From contig NC_033644.1 of NCBI RefSeq assembly GCF_001540865.1, positions 6,173,178 through 6,237,177 on the forward strand: 64,000 nt of DNA, in the 5' to 3' direction. Numbering within the stretch: position 1 is the first letter of the stretch; every line of letters begins with the position of its first letter. Below are positions 43,456 through 55,057 of this stretch, piece by piece. A model generated the notes under the pieces. The model was not told the DNA's origin. It did no database searches and saw only the letters and a program-made list of their open reading frames with translations. This stretch comes from Ananas comosus. Lineage: Eukaryota > Streptophyta > Magnoliopsida > Poales > Bromeliaceae. The position numbers were made by a program, and so were the translations under genes.

Positions 43456-43493
43456 TTTTTTTTTTTTTTTCTAAAATTATTTGAATATTTGTG
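43456..43493 (-). mobile_element. Ultra-short poly(T)-headed insertion (38 bp) with 23-bp TSD
   Basis: A T run plus ctaaaattatttgaatattt is flanked by a perfect 23-bp direct repeat (43,433-43,455 and 43,494-43,516; begins AATTTTCTACTTG). The structure is that of a retroposon tail insertion. The non-T part does not match the tail at 41,426. Confidence 0.75.
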
Positions 43494-43516
43494 AATTTTC
43501 TACTTGTGACATCAAT

Positions 43517-44590
43517 GAGCTATTAATTACTCTTTATCAATGAATACCAAATCTAACCCTTTGCAAATTAGTCATATAGTTTTCGCGTCGCCGCATTCCG
43601 AATAGGAAGGGTCGTTGTTACCCTCTTCTTCATCTAATCGAGAGGTTACATAATTCACACCCTTCTCCCTTCACCATCACTCCCTCAATCAATCCCGCAT
43701 CATCAAAGGATATGAGTTTTGTGGCTACTCTAAGAAAAGTACAACACGTTAGCAATGAACGATAAAGATATTTATCCAAGAAAAAACATTTCGATATCAC
43801 AATGATGTTTCAACATTGTCGTTTCTACATTAATTATGCTTTTTTTTTAATTAATTGTGTAATCTAAACTAATGAAATAAGTCGATTACCAAACTCAAGC
43901 AATTAGTTAATTTTCTGAAGACAATCTAAATTATCATTGGTTGATCTATATACGATCCAAAATCTGTATCTCGTAAAAAGTATGATCGAAATTCAATATA
44001 TATATATGCTGTAATATGATGTCACAGGCTTATAGATAACTTCCAAATAGAGAAACATAAATAGCTAAGAATAAGCCCTCACTGTGATAGAAATTTGGTA
44101 GCGATTACAGTATGGGTTATTAGAACTGAAATCTTGACAACTCTCTATAACGAAAACTCTGCCACTTGTTGTGGGATGGATCCTCAACAAATTATATCGT
44201 CCGCTCTATACACTTGTCGTTACATCCCGGTGTGGTAGTCAAACCGCGCGGATGAGTAGACCTGCCACACGGATAGAATTTTTTCTATACATGTACAGTA
44301 CCGAAGTACAACCACGTGCAATTTAATACAAGATACTCAAAGAAGTCTAAGCCAGAACTATACTTCTTTAAAAGATATTTTTAATATTTACAAAGATTCC
44401 AATTACGTTCTAAAATGTCTATAATAATGTTTCATTACAATTTTTCATTCCAAAAAAATCAAAATTTGCATCTAGATAGGGAAGGATTTATCTACTACCC
44501 TATTCTCGTACTAAGGCGTATTGCTCTGTCCACCCAGACATACCTGAAAAATAGTGGAGTTAGAAACTTTTAAAGCTTCCTAGTGATTAC
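43517..44590. other. AT-rich DNA, no gene recognised
   Basis: Short ORFs without motifs; no repeat boundary fixed. Confidence 0.4.
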
Positions 44591-45699
44591 AACAATTTGT
44601 TATGGATTTTAATGTTAGTGAATTTCGTGAAGTCTATCGGAGTTTGAAGGTTCTGAGAAAAAAAGATGAAGATCAAAAGACCGAAGACTTGGATGATCAA
44701 GCTCACGTCCCCCAGATAAATTTATATGAAGTTAGTGGTGATTTATGTGTATTTTTAAATATTTAGAAGGCATCAGAATTGGAAAAAATATTTAAAAATA
44801 TAAAACTAAAATTTTATGTTGTCATAGTTCGGACCCTAAGGGAAGGTCTGGATCCCAAATATTTTACTAAAAAAATTATATACAGGGGATCTGGACCCTA
44901 TGGGAGGATCCAGATCCTGAACATCCTCTTTACTTTTTCGCAAGGAGGATCCTGATCTTCAGGGAGGATCCGAATCTTGATGTTTCCCAATAAATCAAAG
45001 TTTGGTCCCTGTATAGAGGATTCGGATCCTGAACCTATCATGGGTTTTTGAAAATCAATTTTGTAATCCTAATCTGATTCTAATCCTTTCCAAAGGCTAT
45101 AAATATGTTGTAGGGTGTCTCTAAAATATGGTTAAGTATTTTCTATCTTTTAGAAATCCTACAAACTTGTGAGTGATTGTCTCTCTCATCCTTGACTACA
45201 AGTTTCTCTGGCAATTCGATTCTTGAAGCCCTAATTCTGATTTTTCTCAAGAATCAAATTGAGAATTGATTAGAGACTCTTTTACAGAATTTATGATATT
45301 TTAAGCATCAAATCACCACTAATGACTTGTTGATTCGCTCTAGACAGAGTGGCCATGCGTGGATTCCCTTGACAACCGAGGATTCGGTGGAGGCTCCGTG
45401 GACTCGCGGCATGCCACTGCAGCGAAGGAGATCTACTACTAGCATATAGTATAGATTCGAGTCTGCGGATTAGGTATATCACCTTATACTCAAGTTTTTC
45501 TCAGTGAATTTTTGCGTGATCGATCCCGTGGATTTTTTAATTCCCGTTTGGAGTTTTTCAGTATTGAAAATTTTTGGTGTGCTATTTTATTTTTCATATT
45601 TATTTTTAATATACTGAGTTGGTTGTTTTTACTGTTTACACCTATTCCCTCTCTCAGTGTAAATTTTACCTATTAGATACTTGGATTAACAACTCACAA
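44590..45699 (+). mobile_element. 5' LTR of a Ty1/copia element (left limit approximate)
   Basis: Placed by what follows it (primer-binding site and gag). U3 holds four imperfect copies of a GGATCCxGATCCTGA-like motif (44,829-45,030). The TATA box TATAAATA lies at 45,098-45,105. A ctctctc leader follows. The right end is near 45,692-45,699 (ATTAACA / CTCACA). The start near 44,590 is a guess from TG and TATA spacing. No second LTR is in the window. Confidence 0.6.
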
Positions 45700-45701
45700 G
45701 T

Positions 45702-45710
45702 GGTATTAGC
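45702..45710 (+). other. Primer-binding site of the copia element (imperfect)
   Basis: TGGTATTAG in an ACAAGTGGTATTAG context, one base off the initiator tRNA-Met complement TGGTATCAG. ACAAG before it is the usual copia junction. Confidence 0.6.
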
Positions 45711-45728
45711 GAGGGTGTAGGTTAAACT

Positions 45729-46003
45729 ATGGGCGAGGATGGTAACATCAATCGATTTTCACTTTTCAATGGCGCCAATTACGTGTGCTGGAAGGTTCGT
45801 ATAAGGGCTTCTTTGATAGCCATCGATGAGCGAGTTTGGCAACCGGTCGAGTATGAATAGAAACATCTGAACGAAGTTAATGGTGATGCTATTAACCCAA
45901 TCCTTAGAATAAGTAGACCAAAAATGAGGTTGATTCATCTTCTTATAATGGTAAATGGAGTAATGCTTTATTCAGTGCTTTAATTTAGACCAAGTTCTCA
46001 CGC
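45729..46003 (+). pseudogene. Copia gag N-terminus, truncated
   Basis: ATG at 45,729 opens MGEDGNINRFSLFNGANYVC with the copia gag signature FxGxNYxxWKxRIRASLIAIDERVW. A TAG at 45,858 follows codon 43, and similarity continues weakly. The frame is cut at 46,003 by the minus-strand chromovirus; the rest of the copia element must lie beyond the window's right end. Gag would form the virus-like particle. Confidence 0.72.
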
Positions 46004-46263
46004 TGATTTGTCCAAGGAGGCAGCAATGTCGTAGCGCCTCCCCGATGGATATCTGAAACCAGATTTAAAAAAAAAGCCACAACAGTTTTTATGTGGAAGA
46101 GTTTGTATATTTACTCTCTCTAAACTGGAGTGACTTTAGAAGAGCGAGTAGGGCCTCTATTTATAGCCTTTAGATTTACAAGATGATAAGAACAAAATAT
46201 TTAAAAAATAATATCTTTATCCTTATCCAAATTGGCTCTATTCTTATCCAATTTGATTGAACA
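46004..46263 (-). repeat. 3' LTR (short) of a minus-strand chromovirus
   Basis: Starts TGATTTGTCC on the plus strand. The right limit near 46,263 (TTGAACA) is inferred from a PPT-like AAAAGAAGGATC next to it. On the minus strand a CTATAAATAGAGG TATA box lies in it. It aligns with 63,865-64,000 (tatgtggaagagtttatata, tactctctctaaactggagt), which is the start of the matching 5' LTR. About 260 bp, far shorter than the Tekay/Del LTRs. Confidence 0.75.
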
Positions 46264-46476
46264 ATTTTGATCCTTCTTTTGATCCACTAAAACCACCTTG
46301 ATCCTTATCTTAACCGAAGTAGTTGGAACGACATTCGCCTTATCCGCAACGGTTGAAACTTATCCGAAATGTTTGATTGTCTCGAATCATGGCTCCACAA
46401 ATTTGAGAGGAACCAGCATCTGCTGGATCTAGAACTACAAGTGAGGAAACTAAGTTTTTCCAGTTTTTCTTGTGAA

Positions 46477-48334
46477 CTACTTAGCAGCAGTTGGCATTTG
46501 ACCTTTCCGTCCAACAAGGAAGGATTCACATTCACCTTTGCGTGTCGTTGTGATCTTATATTCCAGAATAGTATCCTCAGCTAGCCGCTCTTGGCATTCT
46601 ACCATAAGTTCTTCCACGATCGGCAGTAGTTCTCCGGGCTCATCGTCCAGTATTGATGGCTCGAAGGACTTTAGGTTTTTGACATTGACAATCGAATACA
46701 TCTTCATGTATGCAGATAGCTCCAATTGATAAGCATTCTCACCAATTCTTCATAGAATCTTGAAAGGTCCATAGTGAATGAGTTTAAGTTTCTTACCCTT
46801 GCCTTTCAAGCGCTCTTTATTGAGATGGAGCCAGACAAGATCACCCTCTCGGAAGTTGCTTTTCACTCGATGTCGATCATGTCGTTCTTTATATTTCTGC
46901 TAAGATTTTTGTAGTTGTCGCTCTACCTCGCTATGCACTTTCTGAATGCTCTCCAAGAAGTGTTGCGCCTGCGCAATTTTATTTTCTTTCCTGGTGGTAT
47001 GCTGTTGCTCAACCATGAATGCCAAGTCAAATGGGCTTGGTGGTAAATAACCCAAGCACACCTTAAAGAGAGTCTTGCCAGTGGAACTGTGTATAACTCG
47101 ATTAAAGGCAAACAGCAGGAATGGAAGGCTCTCTTCCCAAGTTTTGGGATGTCAAGCGTTATATCCTCGCAATAGATGTACAGCTATCTGGTTGACCATT
47201 TTGAGGATGGAAAGTGGTGCTCCGTTGTAGCTTTGTGTCCATCATGGACCACAAAGACTACCAAAAGATGCTTAGAAAATAGTTGTCATGGTCAAATACA
47301 ATCGAGGTTGGTAGCCCAAAATGTGTCCAAACGTGTTGGAAGAATAGTCGCGTAGTTTCCTCGCCGGTGATTTTCTCTTTGCATGGCACAACATTTTGGA
47401 GAATTGATCGACCGCAATGTAAAAGTAGCTGTGTCCCCATCGGGTCCTCGGAAGGCCTCCTAAGAATCCATGGAGATACTTTTCCAAGGACGAGTTAGCA
47501 CCGGAAGAGAGGTATAGAGAGCCACTCTTCGATTACCGAGTTTGGATGTACAGCACAGGACACATTCCTTCACAAATCACGCCACATCATTTTGCATGTG
47601 AGGCCAATAGACATAGCGCTCTGCAAGGTTTTATTCATCTCGAAGTGACCCACCACCTTCGAGGTATGGGCTTCTCGGATCTATTGTACTCAATTGCCAT
47701 CTTTAGGTACACATAGCAGTGCACCTTTGTACAGTATACCGTCTTGCAAAACAAACTCAGTAGGTCACCTTGCTTTGATGTCAACCAGTACCCCTAAAAA
47801 ATTCGAGTCTTCTGTATATAAACTTGCATACTTATGAAAATTTGGCTAACCTTGCATAAATATTGACAAGCAAAGTGCTGTCGTTGGTGGTCGTGATAGC
47901 ATATTAGTCAGTTTGTTGTGAGCATATTTCTTGTACTTGATCACCAGATTAAACTACTACAAGTACGTCATCTATTTTATGTGACGTGTCTGTTGCAATT
48001 TTGATTGAGTTTGGAGGTACTGAGGCGGGCGATGGTTTGTATGCACCACTGTCTCTTTTCCTATAAGGTAGACTCGCTAATGCTTCACCGCCTGGTGTAG
48101 TGCCAAGAGTTTCTTGTCATAGGTTGGCTAGTTCTTGTGAGCTCCCTTGAACATCTCGGAGTAATATGTGATAGGCCGACCTTCTTGCATTAAGACAACC
48201 CCCCATGGCATATCCCGACGCGTCCGCCTCCAACTCAAAAGGTCGTTGTAGATTTGGTAGCGCAAGGATAGGCGCCTCTCATATCTTTCATTAAAGAAGT
48301 CGGAACATGTCCTCATGTTTCGAACTCCATTCAA
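46477..48334 (-). pseudogene. RNase H and integrase of the short-LTR chromovirus
   Basis: In minus order: RNase H piece (GVVLMQEGRPITYYSEMFKG, 48,128-48,334), an integrase core fragment around 47,258-47,487 (MDFLGGLPRTRWGHSYFYIAVD; FFQHVWTHFGLPTSI), further integrase text to about 46,800, and the C-terminal frame 46,477-46,725 (YSIVNVKNLKSFEPSILDDE... KGQMPTAAK). Many stops and frameshifts. The C-terminus resembles non-Tekay chromoviruses, possibly Galadriel- or CRM-like, but I cannot assign it firmly. Confidence 0.72.
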
Positions 48335-48442
48335 ACTGTTGGTTGGCCTTCGTTAGTGCATGTAGAGCGACAGTAAGGACGAAAAATAACTGGATAAACT
48401 TTCGGTCATATTAGCACGCGCCCATGAAGCTCTACACATCCA

Positions 48443-49781
48443 TCACATTTTTGGGCCTAGGCCACTCCTTGATGGCCCTGACCTTGTCAGGGTTGATTTG
48501 AAGCTCGCCGCCACCCACCGCGAACTCGAGGTACACCAAGCTTTGCTTGCCAACTCACACTTTTTAGGGTTTAAACGGAGTTGGTGTTCCTCGGGCAACA
48601 TGAAAATCTTCTTGACGTGCACCAGATGCTCCTCCCATGATCGACTATAGATGAGAATGTCGTCGTCGTAGATGATCACGAAGTCCTCAAGGAAGGGGGG
48701 TAGAACGTCATTCATCAGTTGCATAAAAGTAGCCGATGCGTTGAAATGGCCAAATAGCATGACGAGCCATTCAAACAAGCCTTGTTGAGTTTTGAACACA
48801 GTCTTCCAAGTGTCATCCTCTTGGATCCAGACTTGATGATAGCCGGACTTCAGGTCCAGTTTGGTGAAATAGTGAGCATGCTTCAGTTGGTCTAAGAGAT
48901 CATCGATCTGCGGCAAGGGGTACTAGTTCTTGATGATGATTTTGTTGAGGGCGTGGTAGTCGATACACATTTGCCACCTGCCGTCTTTCTTCAGGAGCTA
49001 CTCGGTTTGATAGCACCACTCTCCGGTAACTCGGTTACTTGTCACTTTATCTCGTCATTCTCTACTACCGAGTTTCGATACATGCCGAGTTTCGGTAACG
49101 GAGCATCGCTAATCAATTAGATCTTATGTTCCAGTGTTCACTTTGGTGGCACTCCCTAGACTTCTTGGAACAAATCCTGTGCTCTCCAATTAGTTTGGCT
49201 ATATCATTACTTTTTTTCTTGCATGTTACGCTCTATACCTTGCTGTTTGCCTCCTCAGATACAACTGGCAGAATAACCAGTAAGGCAAACTTTTGACAAG
49301 CACTGATCATCCTCTTGGCCTAGCAAGTGGTTATCAGGTCTACAGTTGTTGACAATATTTCTGTGGTGAACAAAAATTTTTGTCCATCTTAATAAATTGA
49401 TATTGACGATAGAAGAAGGTAGCATCGTGATCCCATAGGTATGGATTGTCGAAGATGAGGTTGCAAATGTTCAGCGGCACACACCATTTCGTCGATGTAG
49501 ATGTCAGTCACTGCAAACTTTACTTTACACAGGTGATCGATCATTATCTCATTGTTGTTGTTAATCTACCTCGATAGGTATGGGTGTGGGTGTGGTGTAG
49601 TCAACAAACCCAGCCTTTGAACTAGGTTTTTCGAGATCAAGTTCTTTTGGTTGCCAAGATCGCTGATGGCATTGATCACTTCATTTTTGACTTGAAGTCG
49701 AAAAGTGAACAACTTCTCTCTTTTATCAGTCGGATTTGATGGGCACAGGCTTGTCTCCTTCGACATAGCCATCAGAGACAA
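48443..49781 (-). pseudogene. Protease and reverse transcriptase of the short-LTR chromovirus
   Basis: RT frame 48,443-48,916 (157 aa): motif [12 protein letters not shown] with Asp21, and [11 protein letters not shown] with the catalytic pair at 85-86. The usual F/V before DD is Asp. Frame 49,566-49,781 has a retropepsin-like SDLGNQKNLISKNLVQRLGL, in which the expected D-S/T-G is D-L-G. Frames are broken in between, for example at 48,917-49,560, where only traces remain. Confidence 0.75.
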
Positions 49782-49797
49782 ACTAATGTCAGCTTTA

Positions 49798-50722
49798 TCA
49801 ATCCGTCCGATTAATTAAGGTAGGAGCATCACTTGTCGATCGTGCAGTTGTCGTTGTCGTTGCCGTTGTGTGTTTACCATGACCGTCCTTCTTCTTCGGA
49901 CTAAGCTCTAGATGGAGCTTCCAGCATCGATCCTTGACATGTACTGTGACTTTACAATGATCACTGTACAAATCAGGATCAGAGAAATCCTTTTTTTTAG
50001 AGCCCTTCTTTTTGGACTTTTTCGAGCCCTCAGTAAACTCCCTTGGTGGCTTGTCCCCACGAGACAATTTGTTCTTCTACTTAATCGCCATGATTGTTTG
50101 GCTCACTGAGGCAATATCACGAACACTGAAGAGGCGAAGCTCATCATTGATGCTCTCCTATAGGCCTGCAGTGTATTTATGAAAAACTTGTGGATTGTCA
50201 AAAGAGATGCCAAGCGCTAAGGCTTGGCGCCAGAAGTCGGTGTGTAGTCCTACACTGTCTGGTCGCACCTTTGGCCAGCATGGTCTTTAACCAAAACTAG
50301 GATTAGGCACGAAAAAGCTCAATCACAGGACATACCAGTGCTTCCATCGCTCTTTTTCATATCCCATAGGGTAGAACTCCTGGCGGATCAGTCGTTAAAC
50401 TTGACTCTAGGTGAAATCCTTGTTGGTGGAAGTTTAGAGAGTGGCTTTCCACTAAGTCAATGCATGACCTACAAGTTTAGTTTTACAAAAATTACATTTT
50501 CACATTTCTATAGTTGTAGATGTCGAAATATGTCTCCAGTTGGTCAAGCCAGGTGTCCGGCTTTTCAGCATCGACAACACCGTCGTAGCTGGGGATCTTG
50601 ATCTTGGCCTCAACTTTAAACGGTTACGACCTCCATTCTGCAAGTGACAGATCTATCCTTCTGTCATCGTCAGAGTTGTCGTCGTCTCGCACATCCGAGG
50701 TATCCTCAGCAGTGCCCTTCAT
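49798..50722 (-). pseudogene. gag of the short-LTR chromovirus
   Basis: From ATG at 50,722 (minus) the frame reads MKGTAEDTSDVRDDDNSDDD, then after a stop IPSYDGVVDAEKPDTWLDQL, the conserved N-terminal capsid motif of this gag family. The frame 49,798-50,067 has a Lys-rich stretch and a zinc-knuckle relic (HCKVTVHVKDRCWKLH; a CCHC knuckle with Cys and Gly positions lost). Stops throughout. Confidence 0.7.
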
Positions 50723-50883
50723 TGGTGTCACATGCACTTTTCGAGAAAGAGTTCCTGAGAGCCGACTGCTCTTCTCCACCGGCATTGCCTCGTCGGTGGC
50801 TTGCGGAAGACATCGAGGATGGAGAGTTGTTCGCCGGTAGCTTTATAGATGCTTCTGGTTCGCACCAAGTACTAGGGTCAGAT

Positions 50884-50895
50884 GCTCTGATACCA
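50884..50895 (-). other. Primer-binding site of the short-LTR chromovirus
   Basis: Plus-strand GCTCTGATACCA, the complement of TGGTATCAGAGC. In the ancestral sequence it was 2 nt from the 5' LTR; now the Tekay/Del element lies between them (target duplication TGATC at 50,898-50,902 and 63,865-63,869). Confidence 0.9.
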
Positions 50896-50902
50896 CTTGA
50901 TC

Positions 50903-53366
50903 TGTTACGCCCCGGGACCAGACCTATTTGGTTGGTTCGGGCACATCGAATAGACGCCGAACGGACAGCACCTCTCCTGTCCGCCCAAGGCACAAGTACA
51001 AATCAAGTAGATAGATTGCACAAGCGGAAACATAAGCATACATGACTTGCACGAGGGCAAGCAATAGCCAAAAATGAAAGATTCTAAACTAAACATTCAT
51101 ACAAGTAATATGATTAACTTTTAACCACATACATGCATTCAACATTCTTTTACATTCACATTCTTTACATTCATTCTTTTACATCACATGATTTCCCAAA
51201 ATAAGCTTTTACATTTAAACTTCATTTATACATCTATGATCATCAAATACAAAAGATGACATAAAGGGTATGCAACTAAATAAGCATAAAGCCGTCTCAG
51301 GTAGCCACTGTCTATGGCGCAATACCTTTACCGCGGTCGTCGGCCGACTCACTCGGTCCCGACTCTGTAGAAATAGTGGGGTGAGAACAATAACAGTGTT
51401 TCTAGTGGGTTCGGCCACCGACCTGGCTGACTTTCCCACTAGGTCTAAATCAGGCATAATAGAAGAATAAACAGATAGATAGTAACCAAACTATACAAAT
51501 GTAGCTAATATGCCTGAACAAGATATAATCAACAATAATGCTGAAATAGAATGCTCATGATGCATGCAAGATCACATTTACATTACCCAATCTCATGGCT
51601 AGCCCGTAGGTTTCGCCCAAAACAACTCACCAACTCAAAATCCCTAATATCGGGAAGACTACTACGACCCGATGGGACCGTCTTCTGGGGAAAGCACCAA
51701 CCCAGTGATGACTACTTCGGAGCTCATCGCTCGAGGGAGAGCTACCACCCTCGAGCCAAGACTTATAGGCGAGTATGATCCAATCTTTAACTATAAGGAT
51801 GCCAAGTTCAATTCAATCCTTAACTCTAAGGATGCAATGTTCAATCATTTCCTTAACTATAAGGATGCCTCAACTATGAGGATGTTACGCTCACATATGC
51901 CATAATGTCAATATTTCATTTTCTTGCATTCTTTAGCTCTTATTAGTGCCACTTACACTAAATGTTCTTTATACTCATTCTCATGAATTCTTGACTCATT
52001 AATGCCACACGCTATGTGTTCATCTCTAACACTTTCTTGTATTCATGTCACACACACTTTACACATGTCATGATGTCACTATGTTCTTTATCTCATCTAG
52101 ATTCTCGTCCAATCATGCATACATAGGGTTCATAAGTTCTCAATTGGTTACAACTATCTCATATGCATTTGTACTCACAACATGCAACAACACGATCTCA
52201 ATTAACCCTACAATGCATGATGTTCATATATACACATATACTCAAGAAGTGACACTTTAGACATAAAAGAAAATTCAAGAATTTCGGAAAGCACCACCCA
52301 CCTCGTAGGGTTGCTAAGGTGCTATGGTTCAAGTTTCGTGATTTTTGGACGTCTATTCTCTTGCCTACGGCAAAACGAAGCCAAAATAGGCTTTTTCTTC
52401 AATGCCTTTGTGTAGACTCGTCGGATCTTCGAATCGAGTCTCCGAGCGCGTCGGAAATACCTTCAATTAGATTTACGAAGGGTTAATTTATATTTAAACT
52501 CATCTATGACAAAAGCCCCAATTTTGGTGCCTTAACATTGCACTATAGCAACATATACCGTATGGATCTTGGAGATAAGCAAAAACAAGCTTAAAATCAT
52601 CTAGAGATCCAGCTAAAACCATTTCTAGGGCATTTGAACCAAACCCTAGACATCTACCATGAGAGCTCATGAAGCTTACCTCGAAAAGCTTCCTTTCCTT
52701 GAGCTAATGAAGAAGAAGAAGAAGTTGTTTCACTTCGTTGCCTTCTTCTCCCCCAAATCCACCTTCAAATCCCCTCCAATCCACCTTGGGAGAGAGTTCC
52801 TAGAGAGAGAGAGGGAGAAAAATGTGTTGAGAGGGTGTTCTCACTGTTGTGAATGAGAGAGGAGGAGGTGGGGTGTTTTTATAAGCTGCTATAATTGCAA
52901 ACAAGCCCTCAAACTTTTTTTATTTGCAGCAGATTCAACCTGCTGTTCGCAGCACTGGGTACCGGTACGCGGGATGGCCGCACCGGTACGCCCCTGTTCA
53001 GCTGTCCAAACCCGAGAGTTGCTGTTCTCGGGTTCCTGCGGGGTACCGGTACGCATCGGGGTTGTCACCGGTATGCCGCACTGTAGAGGCCAAACCTGAG
53101 AGCTGCTGTTCTCGGGTTGCTGCAGGGTACCGGTACCATCCAAGGTTGTCACCGATACACAGTATCCAAACCTCAATTTTGGCAGTGCTTAAGCTCTATT
53201 TCGCACCGAGCAATGCTAAAACCTTTCCATCACACTTGGAACTCAACTTTCACCATTTCAACATTGTTGGAGTGTCCAATGGACTTTACCCAACTATTTC
53301 TCTTGCTACACTTTGGTCGATTTGACTAAAGTCCGATATAACCTACCGAGATTTCGGTATATTACA
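50903..53366 (-). repeat. 3' LTR of the minus-strand Tekay/Del element
   Basis: 2,464 bp, TGTTACGCC...ATATTACA on the plus strand. On the minus strand it has a GTACCGGTAC array (52,968-53,137), a TATA box (plus 52,875-52,883), a GAGAGA/CTCTCT leader, a strong donor GAG/GTAAGC (52,679-52,678) and an acceptor-like TTTCTACAG (ending 51,365). It differs from the 5' LTR by scattered, mostly transition-type changes and a block of about 48 bp kept only here. Confidence 0.95.
52968..53137 (-). promoter_or_regulatory. GTACCGGTAC palindrome array with CCCGAGA hairpins in U3
   Basis: GGTACCGGTACC-type sites at 52,968, 53,042 and 53,126 with half-matching CACCGGTAYG sites between (52,982, 53,066). They are separated by a repeated hairpin module CCCGAGA...TCTCGGG. 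Two near-identical units of about 85 bp make up the array, which lies just upstream of the TATA box. Confidence 0.6.
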
Positions 53367-53405
53367 TTCTCCACCCCTTAAAATTAGTTTCGTCCGCGAA
53401 ACTAA
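53367..53405 (-). other. Polypurine tract and adjacent conserved hairpin
   Basis: Minus strand: AAGGGGTGGAGAA abuts the LTR start (plus 53,367-53,379). 5' of it is a perfect 9-bp stem TTAGTTTCG / CGAAACTAA with a 4-nt loop (53,384-53,405). Same position and core as the hairpin at 19,088-19,107 in the other Tekay/Del element. Confidence 0.85.
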
Positions 53406-54612
53406 ACACATACCTTAGCTTGTCGACTCGAATAGGTGAGGATACATCTTTCCATTGTCTCCTCAAGCTCCCAAGTGTCTTCACGCACTGCATTATTGCT
53501 CCCCTGGACTTTAACATATGGAATTGTGCGATTTCCCAATTTTCTTTCTTCTCTACCGAGGGTACATACCGGATACTCTTCATAGGTCATGTCCTCACGC
53601 AGTTCCACTGGTTCATACTCTAGCACGTGAGATGGATTGCGGATATACTTGCGGAGATTTGATACGTGAAGTATGTTATGAACTCTCGCAAGCCTCGGTG
53701 GTAGTGCGAGCTTATATGCCACCGCACCCACGCGCTCCAATATCTCAAACGGTCCAATATACTGGGGACTTAGTTTCCCGCGGACCCCAAATCTCTTTGC
53801 TCCTCACATAGGTGACACTTTTAAGAAAATGCGGTCTCCAACCGCGAACTCGAGATCTTTTCTATGCTTGTTGGCATAGCTTTGTTGCCTTGATTGCGCC
53901 GTTGCAAGCCGTTGGCGAGCAAGACGAACTTTCTCTTCCGCCTCTCGCAATACATCGGGGCCAAGAGTAACTCTCTCACTCACTTCGCTCCAATGGATAG
54001 AAGAACGACACTTCTTTCCATATAATGCTTCGAATGGCGCCATCGCGATGCTCTCTTGATAGCTATTATTATATGCGAACTCCGCCATCGGCAAATAATC
54101 GTGCCATCCATCTTTATAATCAAGTACACAAGCTCGAAGCATGTCCTCACGGATTTGCATTGTCCTTTCTGATTGACGATCACTTTGAAAATGAAATGGC
54201 GTGCTAAAGTCGAGCCGTGTGCCCAAAGCGTCTTGCAAGCTTCTCCAAAAATGAGATGTGAACCTAGGGTCTCGATCCGATACAATAGACACCGGAACCC
54301 CATAAAGTCTCATAACCTCGTCGAGATACACTTGAGCAATTTATCTCCAGACCACGTGGTGTGGATCGGCAAGAAGTGTGCCGATTTCATCAATCGATCG
54401 ACTATCACCGAAATCGCATCATGTCCGGCTTGAGATCGAGGCAAATCGGTAACAAAGTCCATTGCGATGTCTTTCCATTTCCAAACGGGTATAGATAGAC
54501 TTTGCAACTTTCTCGCCGAAAATCGGTGCTCCGCTTTTACTTGTTGGCATGTAAGGCATTGCGCCACAAACTCCCCAATATCTTTCTTCATGCCCGGCCA
54601 CCAATAATGCAT
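53402..54612 (-). pseudogene. Integrase and chromodomain
   Basis: Three frames together cover most of the integrase. 54,310-54,612 has CLTCQQVKAEHRFS and the first core Asp region (VIVDRLMKSAHFLP). 53,804-54,331 has VSIVSDRDPRFTS, the catalytic Glu region and NNSYQESIAMAPFEALYG. 53,402-53,740 has the C-terminal domain and chromodomain (NRTIPYVKVQGSNNAVREDT; the family Trp in VQWSN is Gly). Two frameshifts or stops separate them. The zinc-binding H/H pair is intact in the preceding frame (EAHQSPYSIHPGG, 54,419-55,057). Confidence 0.88.
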
Positions 54613-55057
54613 TTTTTAATTCTTGGTACATTTTAGTGCCGCCCGGGTGTATACTATAGGGAGATTGATGCGCTTCTTGCATAATCGCCTTTCGAATACC
54701 CTCATCTTTAGGCACACACCAACGATTTTGGAATTGAAGTACGCCATCGGTCCCAATGCGAACATCATCGGCACTACCGTTTTCAACTTCACTGCGCACC
54801 TTTTGGAGATACGGATCAAAAGCTTGTAGCTTTTTAATCTTCTCCAATAAGGTCGGTTGAACCACCAACGCAGCAAGGCTAGCCGGCACTCCCGGAGCTA
54901 CTACTTCAAGACCAAACCGTTGCATCTCTTTTTGCAATGATGGTTCGGGTGTAATTGCCGTAGCCAAGTTTTCTACCGATTTTCTACTTAGTCCATCTGC
55001 CATGACATTAGCTTTTCCCGGGTGGTATAGAATAGTGACATCATAGTCTTTTAGCAA
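54419..55057 (-). pseudogene. RNase H tail to integrase zinc finger
   Basis: In frame with the RT ORF after a single TAG (where relatives read Glu). Reads LKDYDVTILYHPGKANVMAD...LSRKS, the end of RNase H, then a linker and the HHCC zinc finger start (AHQSPYSIHPGGTKMYQELK). A frameshift near 54,600 shunts it into non-integrase text. Confidence 0.8.

Noticed and set aside
50881..53366. Reading the LTR at 50,903 as the 5' LTR of the element to its left, because a PBS lies beside it
   Set aside because: The TGATC duplication at 50,898 and 63,865 and the matching short LTR start at 63,865 show that the PBS belongs to the interrupted short-LTR chromovirus.
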